A stretch of DNA of 64,000 bases from an uncultured Clostridia bacterium (GCA_947589005.1 CANPZO010000007.1:20132-84131), one strand, 5' to 3'; positions 22,605-39,881 are shown, counted from the first letter of the stretch. The notes: generated by a model from the sequence alone, not told the origin. Numbers and translations: made by a program.

Positions 22605-23084
22605 ATGAAATGCCAAAAATGCAATAAAAACGAAGCCAATGTTCAGTACAGGGAGTCCATCAACGGTCAGACCCGCGAAATCTGCCTTTGCAGCCAGTGC
22701 GCTAAGGAGAGCGGCCTGCTTAACCACACTTCCGAAATGTTCCGCAATATGGAACGTGAAATGATGAGCGCCTTCACCTTCCCCTTCGGCGGGAGCATAG
22801 GCGCGTCCCTTTTCGGCGGCACGCCCCTCAGCCTGTCACTTTTGGGCGGCGAAAGCCCCTTCGCTCCCGCGCCGGAGCTGGGCGGCTTCTTTGAAAACGA
22901 CCCCGTCGAGGGCATGGAGACCGTGGAGCCCGAGAAAAAGACGGACAAAAAGCCGGCCAAAGCCGAAAAGAAGCCCGATACCGTTGACGAGCTCAAGGCC
23001 CAGCTTCTGGACGCCATCGGCGACGAACGCTACGAGGAGGCCGCCAAGCTCCGTGACAGGATAAAAAAGCTTAAAGGAGAGTGA
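22605..23084 (+). CDS. mcsA: McsA-type zinc-finger, UVR-motif protein
   Basis: A 159-residue protein. ATG 22605 follows GGAGGTAATAACT; ATG 22590 lies before that site. The N-terminal zinc-finger part has CQKC at 3-6 and a second CxxC (CSQC) near residue 29-32, shorter than in Bacillus McsA, which has four CxxC motifs. The middle is a low-complexity Gly/Phe/Pro linker and a Lys/Glu-rich stretch. The last 35 residues form a UVR motif (LKAQLLDAIGDERYEEAAKL). McsA normally activates the arginine kinase McsB and acts as a ClpC adaptor. Here clpC follows directly after 6 bases with no mcsB, so only the adaptor or metal/redox-sensing role could remain. Confidence 0.85.
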   Translation: MKCQKCNKNEANVQYRESINGQTREICLCSQCAKESGLLNHTSEMFRNMEREMMSAFTFPFGGSIGASLFGGTPLSLSLLGGESPFAPAPELGGFFENDPVEGMETVEPEKKTDKKPAKAEKKPDTVDELKAQLLDAIGDERYEEAAKLRDRIKKLKGE

Positions 23085-23090
23085 TTTCCC

Positions 23091-25532
23091 ATGATGGAGA
23101 ACGGATATAACTTTACCGAAAAGGCCCAGACCGCCATTTCTCTCGCCCAGTCCGAGGCGGAGAAGATGGGGGCGGGCTACGTGGGCACCGAGCATTTGCT
23201 CTGCGGCCTTATAATGGAGGGCAGCGGCCTTACTCAGCAGTTCTTCCGCAAGTGGGGCGTTACCCTCGAGGCGGTGGAGCACCGCATCGAGCAGTACGGC
23301 TCCACCTATTACAGCCAGAACCGCTTCGCCGGCTTTACGCCCAGAACCAAGCAGTGCTTGCAGCTCAGCGCGGACATAGCCTACAGCTTCCGCTCAAGGC
23401 TCATCGGAACCGAGCACATACTCCTTGCCCTCGCCAAAAACAGCGACTGCTCGGCCAACCGCATACTCCGTTCGCTGGGCGTCAACGCCGAAAAGATGGG
23501 CCAGATGGAGGAGGATATCGCCCGGGCCTACCGCAGCGTCCGTGGTCAGGAGGGCGGCGAAAAGAGCAAGACCCCCACGCTGGATAAATTCGGACGGGAT
23601 TTGACCGCCATGGCCCGTGAAAGCAAGTTCGACCCCGTAATCGGCCGTGAGCAGGAGATAGCCCGTGTGACCCAGATACTTTCCCGCCGCACCAAGAACA
23701 ACCCCGTCCTTCTGGGCGAGCCCGGCGTGGGCAAAACCGCCGTCGTGGAGGGTCTCGCCCAGGAGATAGCCGCGGGCAACGTACCGGAGCTGCTCCGTGA
23801 CAAGAGGATAGTTTCTCTTGACATGGGCGGTCTTTTGGCCGGCAGCAAGTACCGCGGCGAGTTTGAGGAGCGCCTTGAAAAGGCCATGGAAGAGGTCGTC
23901 AAGAGCGGAAACGTCATTCTCTTCATCGACGAGCTCCACACCATCATCGGCGCGGGAGCCGCCGAGGGCGCCGTGGACGCCGCCAATATACTTAAGCCTA
24001 ATCTGGCCCGCGGCGAAATGCAGATAATCGGCGCAACCACCCTTAACGAATACCGTAAATACATCGAAAAGGACGCGGCCCTCGAGCGCCGTTTCCAGCC
24101 CGTGACCGTGGGCGAGCCCTCCCAGGAGGACACCGAGAGTATTCTCCGGGGCATCCGCGAGAAGTACGAGGCCCATCACGGCGTAAAGATAACCGACGAG
24201 GCGATTTCCGCCGCCGTAAAGCTCAGCGGCCGCTATATCACCGACCGCTTTATGCCCGACAAGGCCATCGACCTCATCGACGAGGCTTGCAGCCGCGCAA
24301 GGCTGGGCTCTCTCACCATGCCCGAGGAGCTTAAGGAGCTGGAGTCGAGAGTTTCCGCCGCCGCCGCCGAAAAGGATATAGCCATAAACAATCAGGAGTT
24401 TGAGCGGGCCGCCGCCCTCCGTGACGCGGAGCGGGCGCTACGGGCCGAGCTTGAGGACAAAAAGGACGACTGGAAGCAGTCGAGCGACGGCAAGACCCTC
24501 TCTATAGGCCGGGCCGAGATAGAGGACATAATTTCTCAGTGGACCGGTATCCCCGTCAAAAAACTGGCGGAGGAGGAGAGCGAGCGTCTGCGCAACTTGG
24601 AGGAAGTTCTCCACAAGCGCGTGGTCGGTCAGGACGAGGCTGTCGTGGCCGTGTCCAAGGCCGTGCGCCGCGGCCGCGTGGGTCTCAAGGACCCCAAGCG
24701 TCCCATCGGCTCCTTCATTTTCCTCGGACCCACCGGCGTGGGCAAGACCGAGCTGTGCAAGGCTCTGGCCGAGGCTCTGTTCGGTGACGAAAACGCCATG
24801 ATACGTGTAGATATGAGCGAATACATGGAGAAGCACTCCGTGTCCAAGCTCATCGGTTCGCCTCCGGGCTATGTGGGCTTCGAGGAGGGCGGCCAGCTCA
24901 CCGAGCAGATACGCCGCAAGCCCTACAGCGTTGTGCTCTTTGACGAGATAGAAAAGGCGCACCCCGATGTGTTCAACATGATGCTTCAGATTTTGGACGA
25001 CGGCCGCCTGACCGACAGCCAGGGCCGGAGGGTGGACTTCAAGAATACCGTCATCATCATGACCAGCAACCTTGGCGGCCGCAATATCACCGAGCCAAAG
25101 AGCCTTGGCTTCAACACCGGCGAAAGTCGGGCCGACGTGGATAAGGATATAAAGAAGAGCGTCATGGACGAGCTTAAAAAGGCTTTCCGTCCGGAGTTTT
25201 TGAACCGTGTGGACGACATAATCGTGTTCAACCGCCTCACCGACGGGGACATCAAGAAGATAGCCTCCATTATGCTGGAAAGCTTTAACAAGCGGCTTGC
25301 CTCCAACGGCATCACCTGCACCTTTGAGGACAGTGCTCTGGAGCTTTTGGCCAAGGAGGGCTTCGATCCCGTATACGGCGCGCGGCCTCTGCGCAGGGCT
25401 ATTCAGAGCCGGGTGGAGGACGTGTTCGCCGAGGAAATGCTGGACGGCAAGGTTAAGCCCGGCGACCGTGTGACGGTTTCCGCCGAGGACGGGCAGATAA
25501 AGATTAAGGCGGCCGAGCCGGTAACGGCGTAA
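23091..25532 (+). CDS. clpC: ATP-dependent Clp protease ATPase subunit ClpC
   Basis: An 813-residue Hsp100 unfoldase that delivers substrates to ClpP. The double Clp_N domain spans residues 1-145 ([20 protein letters not shown], then the repeat starting [12 protein letters not shown]). The first AAA+ domain has Walker [10 protein letters not shown] near residue 210 and Walker [10 protein letters not shown]; the middle domain contains a UVR-like segment ([15 protein letters not shown]) typical of ClpC rather than ClpB. The second AAA+ domain has Walker [10 protein letters not shown] near 552, and [21 protein letters not shown] is its pore loop. Start at ATG 23091 or 23094, behind AAAGGAG. Third gene of the CtsR-controlled operon. 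Confidence 0.95.
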   Translation: MMENGYNFTEKAQTAISLAQSEAEKMGAGYVGTEHLLCGLIMEGSGLTQQFFRKWGVTLEAVEHRIEQYGSTYYSQNRFAGFTPRTKQCLQLSADIAYSFRSRLIGTEHILLALAKNSDCSANRILRSLGVNAEKMGQMEEDIARAYRSVRGQEGGEKSKTPTLDKFGRDLTAMARESKFDPVIGREQEIARVTQILSRRTKNNPVLLGEPGVGKTAVVEGLAQEIAAGNVPELLRDKRIVSLDMGGLLAGSKYRGEFEERLEKAMEEVVKSGNVILFIDELHTIIGAGAAEGAVDAANILKPNLARGEMQIIGATTLNEYRKYIEKDAALERRFQPVTVGEPSQEDTESILRGIREKYEAHHGVKITDEAISAAVKLSGRYITDRFMPDKAIDLIDEACSRARLGSLTMPEELKELESRVSAAAAEKDIAINNQEFERAAALRDAERALRAELEDKKDDWKQSSDGKTLSIGRAEIEDIISQWTGIPVKKLAEEESERLRNLEEVLHKRVVGQDEAVVAVSKAVRRGRVGLKDPKRPIGSFIFLGPTGVGKTELCKALAEALFGDENAMIRVDMSEYMEKHSVSKLIGSPPGYVGFEEGGQLTEQIRRKPYSVVLFDEIEKAHPDVFNMMLQILDDGRLTDSQGRRVDFKNTVIIMTSNLGGRNITEPKSLGFNTGESRADVDKDIKKSVMDELKKAFRPEFLNRVDDIIVFNRLTDGDIKKIASIMLESFNKRLASNGITCTFEDSALELLAKEGFDPVYGARPLRRAIQSRVEDVFAEEMLDGKVKPGDRVTVSAEDGQIKIKAAEPVTA

Positions 25533-25535
25533 GGG

Positions 25536-25731
25536 GAGACTGTAAAAAAATAGCGCCATGTAATCTGGATACATGAGGGCTGTCCAAAAAAATCGCATAA
25601 ACCGACGTCGTCGCAAGCCTCGCTTAGCTTGCGGCGACTTTTTTAAATTTTTTCGGCGGGCTGAAGGCAGCCCGCCCTACGCTACTTTGTTAAGGTAGTG
25701 TAAGGCGGCTTGCCCTCAAGCCGCCGAAAAA
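25536..25731 (+). repeat. Dispersed repeat copy E4 (nested)
   Basis: Right after the clpC stop comes a truncated end (GGGGAGACTGTAAAAAAATAG), then a second, fuller copy starting ATGTAATCTGG and GGGCTGTCC with an A-run. This holds ACGTCGTCGCAAGCC and a matching CTTGCGGCGAC arm, hairpin B (GGCGGGCTG at 25655-25663, CAGCCCGCC at 25668-25676), and hairpin A in inverted orientation (GGCGGCTTG at 25704-25712, CAAGCCGCC at 25717-25725). The hairpin pair is the reverse complement of that in copy E2. Either hairpin, each followed by only short T or A runs, could help end clpC transcripts. Confidence 0.8.
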
Positions 25732-25760
25732 TTAATTCAAAAATTTTCCCCTTATACCCC

Positions 25761-26016
25761 TTGACAAAGCTTGACTTTTGTGATAAATTAATATACTGCC
25801 CTATACTGAGGCATTATGCCCAAAAGGGCAAAAAATACAGGCGCAACAGTTGATATATTTTGTGTTTTCTCCACATTCTATGGGGAAACGCGGCATGTGG
25901 GAACAATTCTATCCCCGGTGCCGTTCGGGTACATTCTATGCTCGGGCGGCAGGTAGCTTGACCGTTGCTCGTCACAAACAGGCAATGAAATTATTGAATT
26001 TGATGAGGTGATTTTA
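25761..26016 (+). promoter_or_regulatory. rpoB promoter region and leader
   Basis: TTGACA (25761-25766), 17 bases, TAAATT (25784-25789) is the best promoter match; TTGACT (25771) with TATACT (25792-25797) is an alternative at 15-base spacing. The leader of about 220 bases has a small TGCCC-AAAA-GGGCA hairpin near 25817, three scattered ATTCTAT words (near 25876, 25906 and 25933) and a CCCCGGTGCCGTTCGGG segment. I see no known riboswitch or ORF in it. Confidence 0.5.
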
Positions 26017-29793
<3,777 letters not shown>

Positions 29794-29810
29794 AGGGAGG
29801 AATTGAAATT

Positions 29811-33725
<3,915 letters not shown>

Positions 33726-33792
33726 ACCTTGTTCGCCCCGGCTGACTGTAAAAGCGGACGGGATCGAAATGAGGAAAATCGTAAATTAATGA

Positions 33793-33820
33793 GAAATCCG
33801 CCCTCAAGGGGGCGGATTTC
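33793..33820. terminator. Terminator between rpoC and nth
   Basis: An 11-bp inverted repeat (GAAATCCGCCC at 33793-33803, GGGCGGATTTC at 33810-33820), with T-rich DNA on the right. It ends rpoBC and may serve nth from the other side. Confidence 0.7.
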
Positions 33821-33868
33821 CTTCGTTTATTATCCTTTGGTCAATTATCCCGCGGGGCGGCTTGACCG

Positions 33869-34501
33869 CTATTTAGTTTTTAGCGTGCCGCATATCGCGC
33901 AGGCCGGACAGATTTCGCATTTGGGCCTTCTCGCGTCGCAGACGTCCCGGCCGAACAATACCAGCCTGTGGCAGAAGTCCGACTGCTTTTCCCGGGAAAT
34001 AAGGGGCGAAACGTCAAATTCCACCTTTGTGGGGTCGGTCTCCTTTGTGAGGCCGACTCTTTTTAATATCCGCTTGGCGTGGGTGTCTATGACCATGCCT
34101 CCCTTGTGGAACACGTCGCCCAAAATCAGATTGGCGGTCTTGCGGCCAACTCCCGGGAGGCTCAAAAGGTCCTCCATGGTGTCGGGCACCCGACCGCCGT
34201 AGACGTCAATGAGCCTCCGGCAGCAGCCGATGATGTTCTTCGCCTTATTGTGGTAAAAGCCCGTGGACTTTATGTCCTGCTCAAGCTCGCTCAGCTCCGC
34301 TCCCGCAAAGGCGTAAACATCGGGATATTTTTTGAAAAGCGTTTTTGTGACTATATTCACCCGCGCGTCCGTACACTGGGCCGCCAGCTGTACCGAGATG
34401 AGCAGCTGCAAAGGATTTTCACACTCCAGCGAGCAGACCGCGTCGGGATAGGCCGTCTCCATTATTTCGACAAATTTATCGGCAAGTTCCTGTCTTTCCA
34501 T
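33869..34501 (-). CDS. nth: Endonuclease III
   Basis: A 210-residue DNA glycosylase/AP lyase that removes oxidised pyrimidines. The helix-hairpin-helix LLSLPGVGRKTANLIL (residues 112-127) carries the catalytic Lys; VIDTHAKRILKRVGL carries the catalytic Asp about 18 residues later. The C-terminal 4Fe-4S loop is complete (C-x6-C-x2-C-x5-C: CDARRPKCEICPACAIC). The N-terminus ENPLQLLISVQLAAQCTDARVN is typical. It is convergent with rpoC and divergent from glyA, so transcribed alone. Confidence 0.95.
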   Translation of the reverse strand: MERQELADKFVEIMETAYPDAVCSLECENPLQLLISVQLAAQCTDARVNIVTKTLFKKYPDVYAFAGAELSELEQDIKSTGFYHNKAKNIIGCCRRLIDVYGGRVPDTMEDLLSLPGVGRKTANLILGDVFHKGGMVIDTHAKRILKRVGLTKETDPTKVEFDVSPLISREKQSDFCHRLVLFGRDVCDARRPKCEICPACAICGTLKTK

Positions 34502-34603
34502 ATAATTCCCCTCGGTTCGTCATTTTATATCTTCTTTCATGATTATAAGTCAAAATTCCTTTCGTGTCAAGACAAAAAAATTCAAAAAATTCACACAAAA
34601 TAC

Positions 34604-34632
34604 TTGTAAATATGATAAAAAAATATTATAAT
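34604..34632 (+). promoter_or_regulatory. Sigma-A-type promoter of glyA
   Basis: TTGTAA (34604-34609), 17 bases, TATAAT (34627-34632), 41 bases before the glyA ATG. Confidence 0.7.
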
Positions 34633-34673
34633 AAGACTGAATGTGTTTCCAAATTTTATTCGGAGGTAAGACT

Positions 34674-35912
34674 ATGTATAACATTGACAAGGTAAAAGCC
34701 TTTGATCCCGAGGTGGCCGCGGCCATAGAAGCCGAGGTTAACCGCCAACGCTCCAAGATCGAGCTTATCGCCAGTGAAAACTTTGTCAGCGAGGCCGTTA
34801 TGGAGGCCATAGGCACCCCCCTTACAAATAAGTACGCCGAGGGTTATCCCGGCAAACGCTACTACGGAGGCTGCGAGTTTGTTGACGTGGTGGAAAATCT
34901 GGCCATTGAAAGAGCCAAGGAGCTTTTCGGGGCCGAGGCGGCCAATGTTCAGCCCCACAGCGGCGCTCAGGCGAATATGGCGGTGTTCTTTGCCTGCCTT
35001 GAGCCGGGCGACACGGTGCTGTCCATGAGCCTTGCCCACGGTGGACACCTTTCCCACGGCAGCCCGGTGAATATGAGCGGAAAATACTTCAATATAGTTC
35101 CCTACGGCGTTACCGAGGACACCCAGACCATCGACTATGACGAGATACGCCGCCTCGCGCTGGAGTGCAGGCCCAAGCTTATTTTGGCGGGGGCTTCCGC
35201 TTATCCGAGAGAGATAGATTTTGCCCGCTTCGCGGACATAGCCAAGGAAGTGGGCGCGTACTTCCTTGTTGACATGGCGCATATAGCCGGCCTTGTGGCC
35301 GCGGGCCTTCACCCCAATCCCGTGCCCTTTGCCGACTTTGTCACCACCACCACCCACAAGACCCTTCGGGGGCCGAGGGGCGGACTTATCCTCTGCAAGG
35401 AGGAGCACCTCAAGATGATAAACAAGGCCATATTCCCCGGCATACAGGGCGGCCCCCTCATGCACACCATCGCCGCCAAGGCCGTGTGCCTGAAAGAGGC
35501 TCTGTCTCCCGAATTCAGGGAATATCAGCTTCAAATAAAGAAAAACGCCGCGGCTCTGGCCGGCGCTCTCACGGAAAGGGGCTTCAGCCTGGTAAGCGGC
35601 GGCACCGACAACCACCTCATGCTCGTTGACCTGCGCGACAAGGGCGTTACCGGCAAGGACGCCGAACGTCTCCTTGACGAGGTGGGCATTACTGTGAACA
35701 AAAACGCCATACCCTTCGACCCCCAGAGCCCCTTCATCACCAGCGGCATACGTATCGGCACTCCCGCCGTTACCACTCGGGGCATGAAGGAGGAGGACAT
35801 GGCCGAGATAGCCGAGCTTATACGCCTCACTCTCACCGAGCTTGAGGGCAGACGCGGCGAGATAGTCGGCCGCGTGGCGGCTCTGTGCCAAAAGTATCCC
35901 CTTTACCGGTGA
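34674..35912 (+). CDS. glyA: Serine hydroxymethyltransferase
   Basis: A 412-residue PLP enzyme that interconverts serine and glycine and supplies methylene-tetrahydrofolate. ATG 34674 follows CGGAGG at 7-base spacing. The N-terminus [18 protein letters not shown] and [17 protein letters not shown] are highly conserved; [16 protein letters not shown] (residue 222 on) carries the Schiff-base Lys; [22 protein letters not shown] is the C-terminal signature. It has its own promoter. Its TGA overlaps the ATG of rarA (TGATG), so translation of the two is linked although their functions are unrelated. Confidence 0.96.
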   Translation: MYNIDKVKAFDPEVAAAIEAEVNRQRSKIELIASENFVSEAVMEAIGTPLTNKYAEGYPGKRYYGGCEFVDVVENLAIERAKELFGAEAANVQPHSGAQANMAVFFACLEPGDTVLSMSLAHGGHLSHGSPVNMSGKYFNIVPYGVTEDTQTIDYDEIRRLALECRPKLILAGASAYPREIDFARFADIAKEVGAYFLVDMAHIAGLVAAGLHPNPVPFADFVTTTTHKTLRGPRGGLILCKEEHLKMINKAIFPGIQGGPLMHTIAAKAVCLKEALSPEFREYQLQIKKNAAALAGALTERGFSLVSGGTDNHLMLVDLRDKGVTGKDAERLLDEVGITVNKNAIPFDPQSPFITSGIRIGTPAVTTRGMKEEDMAEIAELIRLTLTELEGRRGEIVGRVAALCQKYPLYR

Positions 35913-37192
35913 TGGACGCCGTGAATTCACCGCTGGCGGACAGACTCCGCCCGCGCTCGCTTGACGAGGTCGTGGGACAGAGGCACCTTCTCGGCGAGGG
36001 GAAGGTGCTCCGCCGTGTTATCGAGAGCGGCAACATACCCAATATGATTTTTTACGGTCCCAGCGGCACCGGCAAGACTACCGTGGCCAACATCGCCGCT
36101 GAAAAAGCCGGCAAGCGCCTTTTCCGGCTTAACGCCACCACCGCCTCGGTCGCGGACGTGCGGCGGGTGCTGGCTGAGGCCGGCGGCATAATGGGGGCCG
36201 GCGGAGTGGTTCTTTATCTGGACGAGATACAGAACTTCAACAAAAAGCAGCAGCAGTCCCTGCTGGAGTTCATCGAGGACGGACGGGTCACCCTCATTGC
36301 CTCGACCACCGAAAACCCGTATTTTTACGTATATAACGCCATTCTCTCCCGGTCTACCGTCTTTGAGTTTTTGCCTGTGGAGGATGAGGAGATAGAAAAG
36401 GCCCTGCTTCGGGGCGTGGAAGCACTCCGCGCCGGATACGGCCTGACCGTGGCGCCCGAGGCGGTGGAGCACATAGCGGCCTGTTCCTGCGGAGACGTGC
36501 GCAAGGCCCTGACCTCGCTTGAGGTGGCGGTCATGTCCGCCGCGCCCTCGGCCGACGGAAGCATAACCGTGAGCTTGGCGGAGGCCGAGGCGGTTACGGC
36601 CAAAAAAGCCTTTCGCCATGACCGTGACGGGGACAGCCATTACGACGTGCTGAGTGCTTTTCAGAAGTCCATACGGGGCAGCGACCCCAATGCCGCCCTC
36701 CACTATATGGCAAGGCTTGTGGAGGCGGGGGACCTGCAATCCATCTGCCGCCGCCTGCTGGTGATCGCCGCCGAGGATATCGGCCTTGCCCATCCTCAGG
36801 CTATCGTCGTGACCAAGGCTTGCGTGGACAGCGCCTTTCAGCTGGGCCTGCCCGAGGCGCAGATACCCTTGGCCGAGGCGGTTATATTCCTGGCCGTTTC
36901 GCCAAAGAGCAACAGCGCCGTCACTGCCATAGGCGCGGCGCTTGACGACCTTCGCGGCGGCGCCGCCGGAGAGGTGCCGCTCCACCTTAAGGACACCCAC
37001 TACGCCGGGGCCGAAAAGCTTGGCCGCGGCGGATATAAGTACCCTCACGACTATCCCGGCAGCTACGTCGAGCAGCAATATTTGCCGGACAGGATAAAGG
37101 ACAGGGAATATTATTCCCCGGGAAATAATAAAATGGAACAAGCCGCCGAGGCTTATTGGAAAACAATTAAGAATAAAGGAGATGGGCGATGA
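35912..37192 (+). CDS. rarA: Replication-associated recombination protein RarA (MgsA)
   Basis: A 426-residue AAA+ ATPase related to clamp-loader and Holliday-junction motor proteins; it acts at stalled replication forks. ATG 35912 is chosen because it overlaps the glyA stop and PLADRLRPRSLDEVVGQ is the usual N-terminus. Walker A GPSGTGKTT is at residues 49-57, Walker B VVLYLDEIQNF near 105, sensor 1 LIASTTENP near 130. The C-terminal tetramerisation part (SHYDVLSAFQKSIRGSDPNAALHYMARL and HLKDTHYAGAEKLGRGGYKYPHDYPG) is complete. The last bases overlap the next gene's ATGATG. Confidence 0.94.
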   Translation: MDAVNSPLADRLRPRSLDEVVGQRHLLGEGKVLRRVIESGNIPNMIFYGPSGTGKTTVANIAAEKAGKRLFRLNATTASVADVRRVLAEAGGIMGAGGVVLYLDEIQNFNKKQQQSLLEFIEDGRVTLIASTTENPYFYVYNAILSRSTVFEFLPVEDEEIEKALLRGVEALRAGYGLTVAPEAVEHIAACSCGDVRKALTSLEVAVMSAAPSADGSITVSLAEAEAVTAKKAFRHDRDGDSHYDVLSAFQKSIRGSDPNAALHYMARLVEAGDLQSICRRLLVIAAEDIGLAHPQAIVVTKACVDSAFQLGLPEAQIPLAEAVIFLAVSPKSNSAVTAIGAALDDLRGGAAGEVPLHLKDTHYAGAEKLGRGGYKYPHDYPGSYVEQQYLPDRIKDREYYSPGNNKMEQAAEAYWKTIKNKGDGR

Positions 37193-39363
37193 TGCTCCCT
37201 GTAGTGATTGCAATCTTTTTTGTGATTGCCGTATTGTTCGGCGTTTGCCTGTTTGTGTTTATCAGGAGCTATAAGAGCTACAGCAGTGAGGACGACGAGC
37301 TTTACGATGATATTCCCGAGGAGAAGCCGCGGGGCAAAAGACCCGCGTCCGAAGCCTCGGAAAAGGTAAAGGCGAAGGGGACCGGCCCGGAGACCAAATC
37401 AAAGGCCGGGGCAAAGTCCGCCACTAAGACCGGAGCCGCGCCCGAGCCCAAGACCGTGGCAAAGCCCGCTACGAAGGCGGAGGCCAAGCCCGTGCCGAAG
37501 GCCGAGACCAAGCCTGAACCGAAGGCGGAGACAAAGCCGGACAGCAACGGCTTCAGCAAACCCGCCGGAGACGAGCTCGGCGGCTTTGACACGAGGGTCG
37601 CCACCAAGGACGAGATGCGTATGCTTCGGAGCGCCGCCGCCGAAAAGTCGGCCGCCGGCGACTCCGCCGGACATACGGCTGCGGCGGACTCCGGCGCCAA
37701 GACCTCCGTGCCCGCGGCCAAGACCGCTTCCGCGCCGGCGAAAATCACGGCGGCGGGGCCCTCGGCTGAGACAACCGCCAAAAAGACGGACGGGGCGGGG
37801 GAGAAGAACTCCAAGCTTGTGCCCATAGTTACGGCGGTGGCGGCTTCGGTGGCCATAATCTGCATAGCGGCGCTGGCCTTTGTGCTGATAAGCTCGCGGA
37901 CGCCGAGTGACGACGAGGGCGACGACAGGCCCGAGACAATAGCCCTCTCCTATGAGGATGTGGAGGACGTCCGTGAGGACGAGTACAAAATCACCAGTCC
38001 CGCCACGCTGACGGCGGTGTTTGCCGCAGACAGCAAGATAACGGACGTCAAGGTTGAGGAAGGCGATTTCGTAAAGAAGGGCGACGCGATATATGAGCTT
38101 GACGGCACGAGCTGTCAGGAAATGATAGACCTCCTTGAGGAAAGGCTCGAATCCATAGATCTGAGCGGGGCCGCGAGGAACGTCAACGTTTCCGCGGGCG
38201 CCTCCGGCGTTGTTACGGATGTGAGGGTTTCGGTGGGCTCCACGGTCACCTCGGGTATGGTGATTGCCGAGATAACCGGCTCGGCTCGCCACTCCCTGTC
38301 CGTAACGGTCGGCTCGCCTCTGTCCGTGGGCGACGATATAAACGTCACCTCCGGCGGAGTGACCGCTCATGGCACCGTAACGACGGTAAGACCCGTGTCT
38401 CCCGCCCCCTCTGACGAGGAGGACGGGGACGGCGGCGAGGACGGAGACGAAACCGGCGACGGCGGCGAAAGCGGCGATGACGCGGACGGCGGCGAGGACG
38501 ATGAGGAGACCGCGTGGGCCGCGGTAATAAGCTTTTCCTCCGCCGGCAATGTGGGCGCGACGGGTACCGTCACGGTTGACGGAAAGAGCTATACCGGTCA
38601 GGTGACCAGGGGACGCGGCAGCGTTTCCAATGTCACCGCCACCGCCTCCGGCACCGTTGCCGACCTTGACATTCGCCCCGGGGACACCGTTGACGCGGGC
38701 GACACCGTTGCCGAAATAGAGACTCCCGCCTCCGCCCAGTATGCGGATAACGAGTTTGAGGCCAAGGAAACCCAGATACAGCTTGACGAATACAGACAAA
38801 AGCTTGAAAACTACACCGTAAAGGCCGTGGCCGACGGCTATGTTCAGGAGCTCTTCCATAAGAAAGGCGAGACGGTGGCCAGGGACATGAAGGCCGTCAC
38901 CATCGTTCCCCAGGACAGCCTTGCCCTTGAGGTAAAGCTGGACGCCGAGACCGCGGAGAACATGACCCTGCCCGCGCCGGTGAGCTTCAAGGTTAAAAAG
39001 ACCTCCGATTTCCCCGAGGATGTTTGGGAAAATCTCAGCCCCGACGACAAGTTCAATTACACCATAGACTCTCTCGCTCCCGCCGATGACGACAGCGGCG
39101 TCTATGTGGGCTACGTGGCCCTTACCGACGACGACCAGAGTCTGTTCCGCAGCGGCATGACCGTGGACGCCTCGGTGGTAGTTTATTACCGGTACAACGC
39201 TCTCGTAATTCCCGAAAATCTTGTCAAAAAGGGTAAGGTCAAGGTAATGGACGAAAACGGCGAAATAAAGGAGGTCGCGGTCGAAACCGGAGTCAGGAAC
39301 AAGACCGGCGGCATAGAGATAAGAGACGGTATAGAGCGCACTTACAGACTGGTGACCGACTGA
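37189..39363 (+). CDS. HlyD-like biotinyl-lipoyl membrane protein with two helices and long linkers
   Basis: A 724-residue protein. Helix 1 is at residues 4-26 (LPVVIAIFFVIAVLFGVCLF). Residues 50-205 are a low-complexity Lys/Ala/Pro/Glu linker with repeated KAE(T/A)KP units. Helix 2 is at about 209-234. Beyond it, two or three biotinyl-lipoyl-like/HlyD segments are seen: ITDVKVEEGDFVKKGDAIYELDG near 285, NVSAGASGVVTDVRVSVGS near 328, and ASGTVADLDIRPGDTVDAGD near 485, followed by a coiled-coil-like QIQLDEYRQKLENY. An acidic Gly/Asp/Glu insert (about 407-440) splits the second. The end (NALVIPENLVKKGKVKVMD) is HlyD-like. Such proteins usually work with an ABC exporter, but none is near. It overlaps rarA. 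Confidence 0.65.
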   Translation: MMLPVVIAIFFVIAVLFGVCLFVFIRSYKSYSSEDDELYDDIPEEKPRGKRPASEASEKVKAKGTGPETKSKAGAKSATKTGAAPEPKTVAKPATKAEAKPVPKAETKPEPKAETKPDSNGFSKPAGDELGGFDTRVATKDEMRMLRSAAAEKSAAGDSAGHTAAADSGAKTSVPAAKTASAPAKITAAGPSAETTAKKTDGAGEKNSKLVPIVTAVAASVAIICIAALAFVLISSRTPSDDEGDDRPETIALSYEDVEDVREDEYKITSPATLTAVFAADSKITDVKVEEGDFVKKGDAIYELDGTSCQEMIDLLEERLESIDLSGAARNVNVSAGASGVVTDVRVSVGSTVTSGMVIAEITGSARHSLSVTVGSPLSVGDDINVTSGGVTAHGTVTTVRPVSPAPSDEEDGDGGEDGDETGDGGESGDDADGGEDDEETAWAAVISFSSAGNVGATGTVTVDGKSYTGQVTRGRGSVSNVTATASGTVADLDIRPGDTVDAGDTVAEIETPASAQYADNEFEAKETQIQLDEYRQKLENYTVKAVADGYVQELFHKKGETVARDMKAVTIVPQDSLALEVKLDAETAENMTLPAPVSFKVKKTSDFPEDVWENLSPDDKFNYTIDSLAPADDDSGVYVGYVALTDDDQSLFRSGMTVDASVVVYYRYNALVIPENLVKKGKVKVMDENGEIKEVAVETGVRNKTGGIEIRDGIERTYRLVTD

Positions 39364-39383
39364 GCAGAAGAGGGGTGAGTGAG

Positions 39384-39881
39384 ATGCCTTCCGCAAGGCG
39401 GGATAAACATAATTATTATCTGGACATAGCGGAGTCCGTCATCGAGCGCGGCACCTGCCTGCGCAGGAACTACGGCTCCATAATAGTGAACAACGACGAG
39501 ATAATCTCCACCGGCTACACGGGCGCCCCGAGGGGCCGCCAAAACTGCATTGATTTGGGGTTTTGCCGCAGAGAAATGCTGAATATACCCAGAGGTCAGC
39601 GATATGAGCTGTGCCGCAGCGTCCACAGCGAGGCCAACGCCATTATCAGCGCCCCCCGCAGGGACATGATAGGCGCCACCCTTTATCTGGTGGGCCGCGA
39701 CTGCAAGACCGGCGAGCTGGTGCCCGACGCGTCAAGCTGCGCAATGTGCAAGCGCATGATAATCAATGCGGGCATCGCCAAGGTAGTGGTACGCAACACC
39801 CGTGACAGCTATACGGAAATAGACGTCCGGCGGGACTGGATAGACAACGACGACAGCCTCGGCGACATGATGGGATATTGA
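39384..39881 (+). CDS. dCMP/cytidine deaminase-family zinc enzyme (ComEB-like)
   Basis: A 165-residue protein. ATG 39384 is used because GAGGGG lies 8 bases upstream; GTG 39375 has no spacing. The zinc site is HSEANAI (residues about 77-83) and SCAMC (about 111-115), where the usual Pro before the first Cys is Ser. The sequence around NYGSIIVNNDEIISTGYTGAPRG is that of deoxycytidylate deaminases and ComEB. An insert with two extra cysteines (CIDLGFC) precedes the HxE motif, as in dCMP deaminases that bind a second zinc. It would turn dCMP into dUMP for thymidylate synthesis. It ends the run glyA-rarA-HlyD-deaminase; a terminator follows. Confidence 0.82.
   Translation: MPSARRDKHNYYLDIAESVIERGTCLRRNYGSIIVNNDEIISTGYTGAPRGRQNCIDLGFCRREMLNIPRGQRYELCRSVHSEANAIISAPRRDMIGATLYLVGRDCKTGELVPDASSCAMCKRMIINAGIAKVVVRNTRDSYTEIDVRRDWIDNDDSLGDMMGY

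Noticed and set aside
25800..26000. Riboswitch or ribosomal-protein leader before rpoB
   Set aside because: Only one small hairpin and three ATTCTAT words are seen; nothing matches a known leader, so it is noted only as a leader region.
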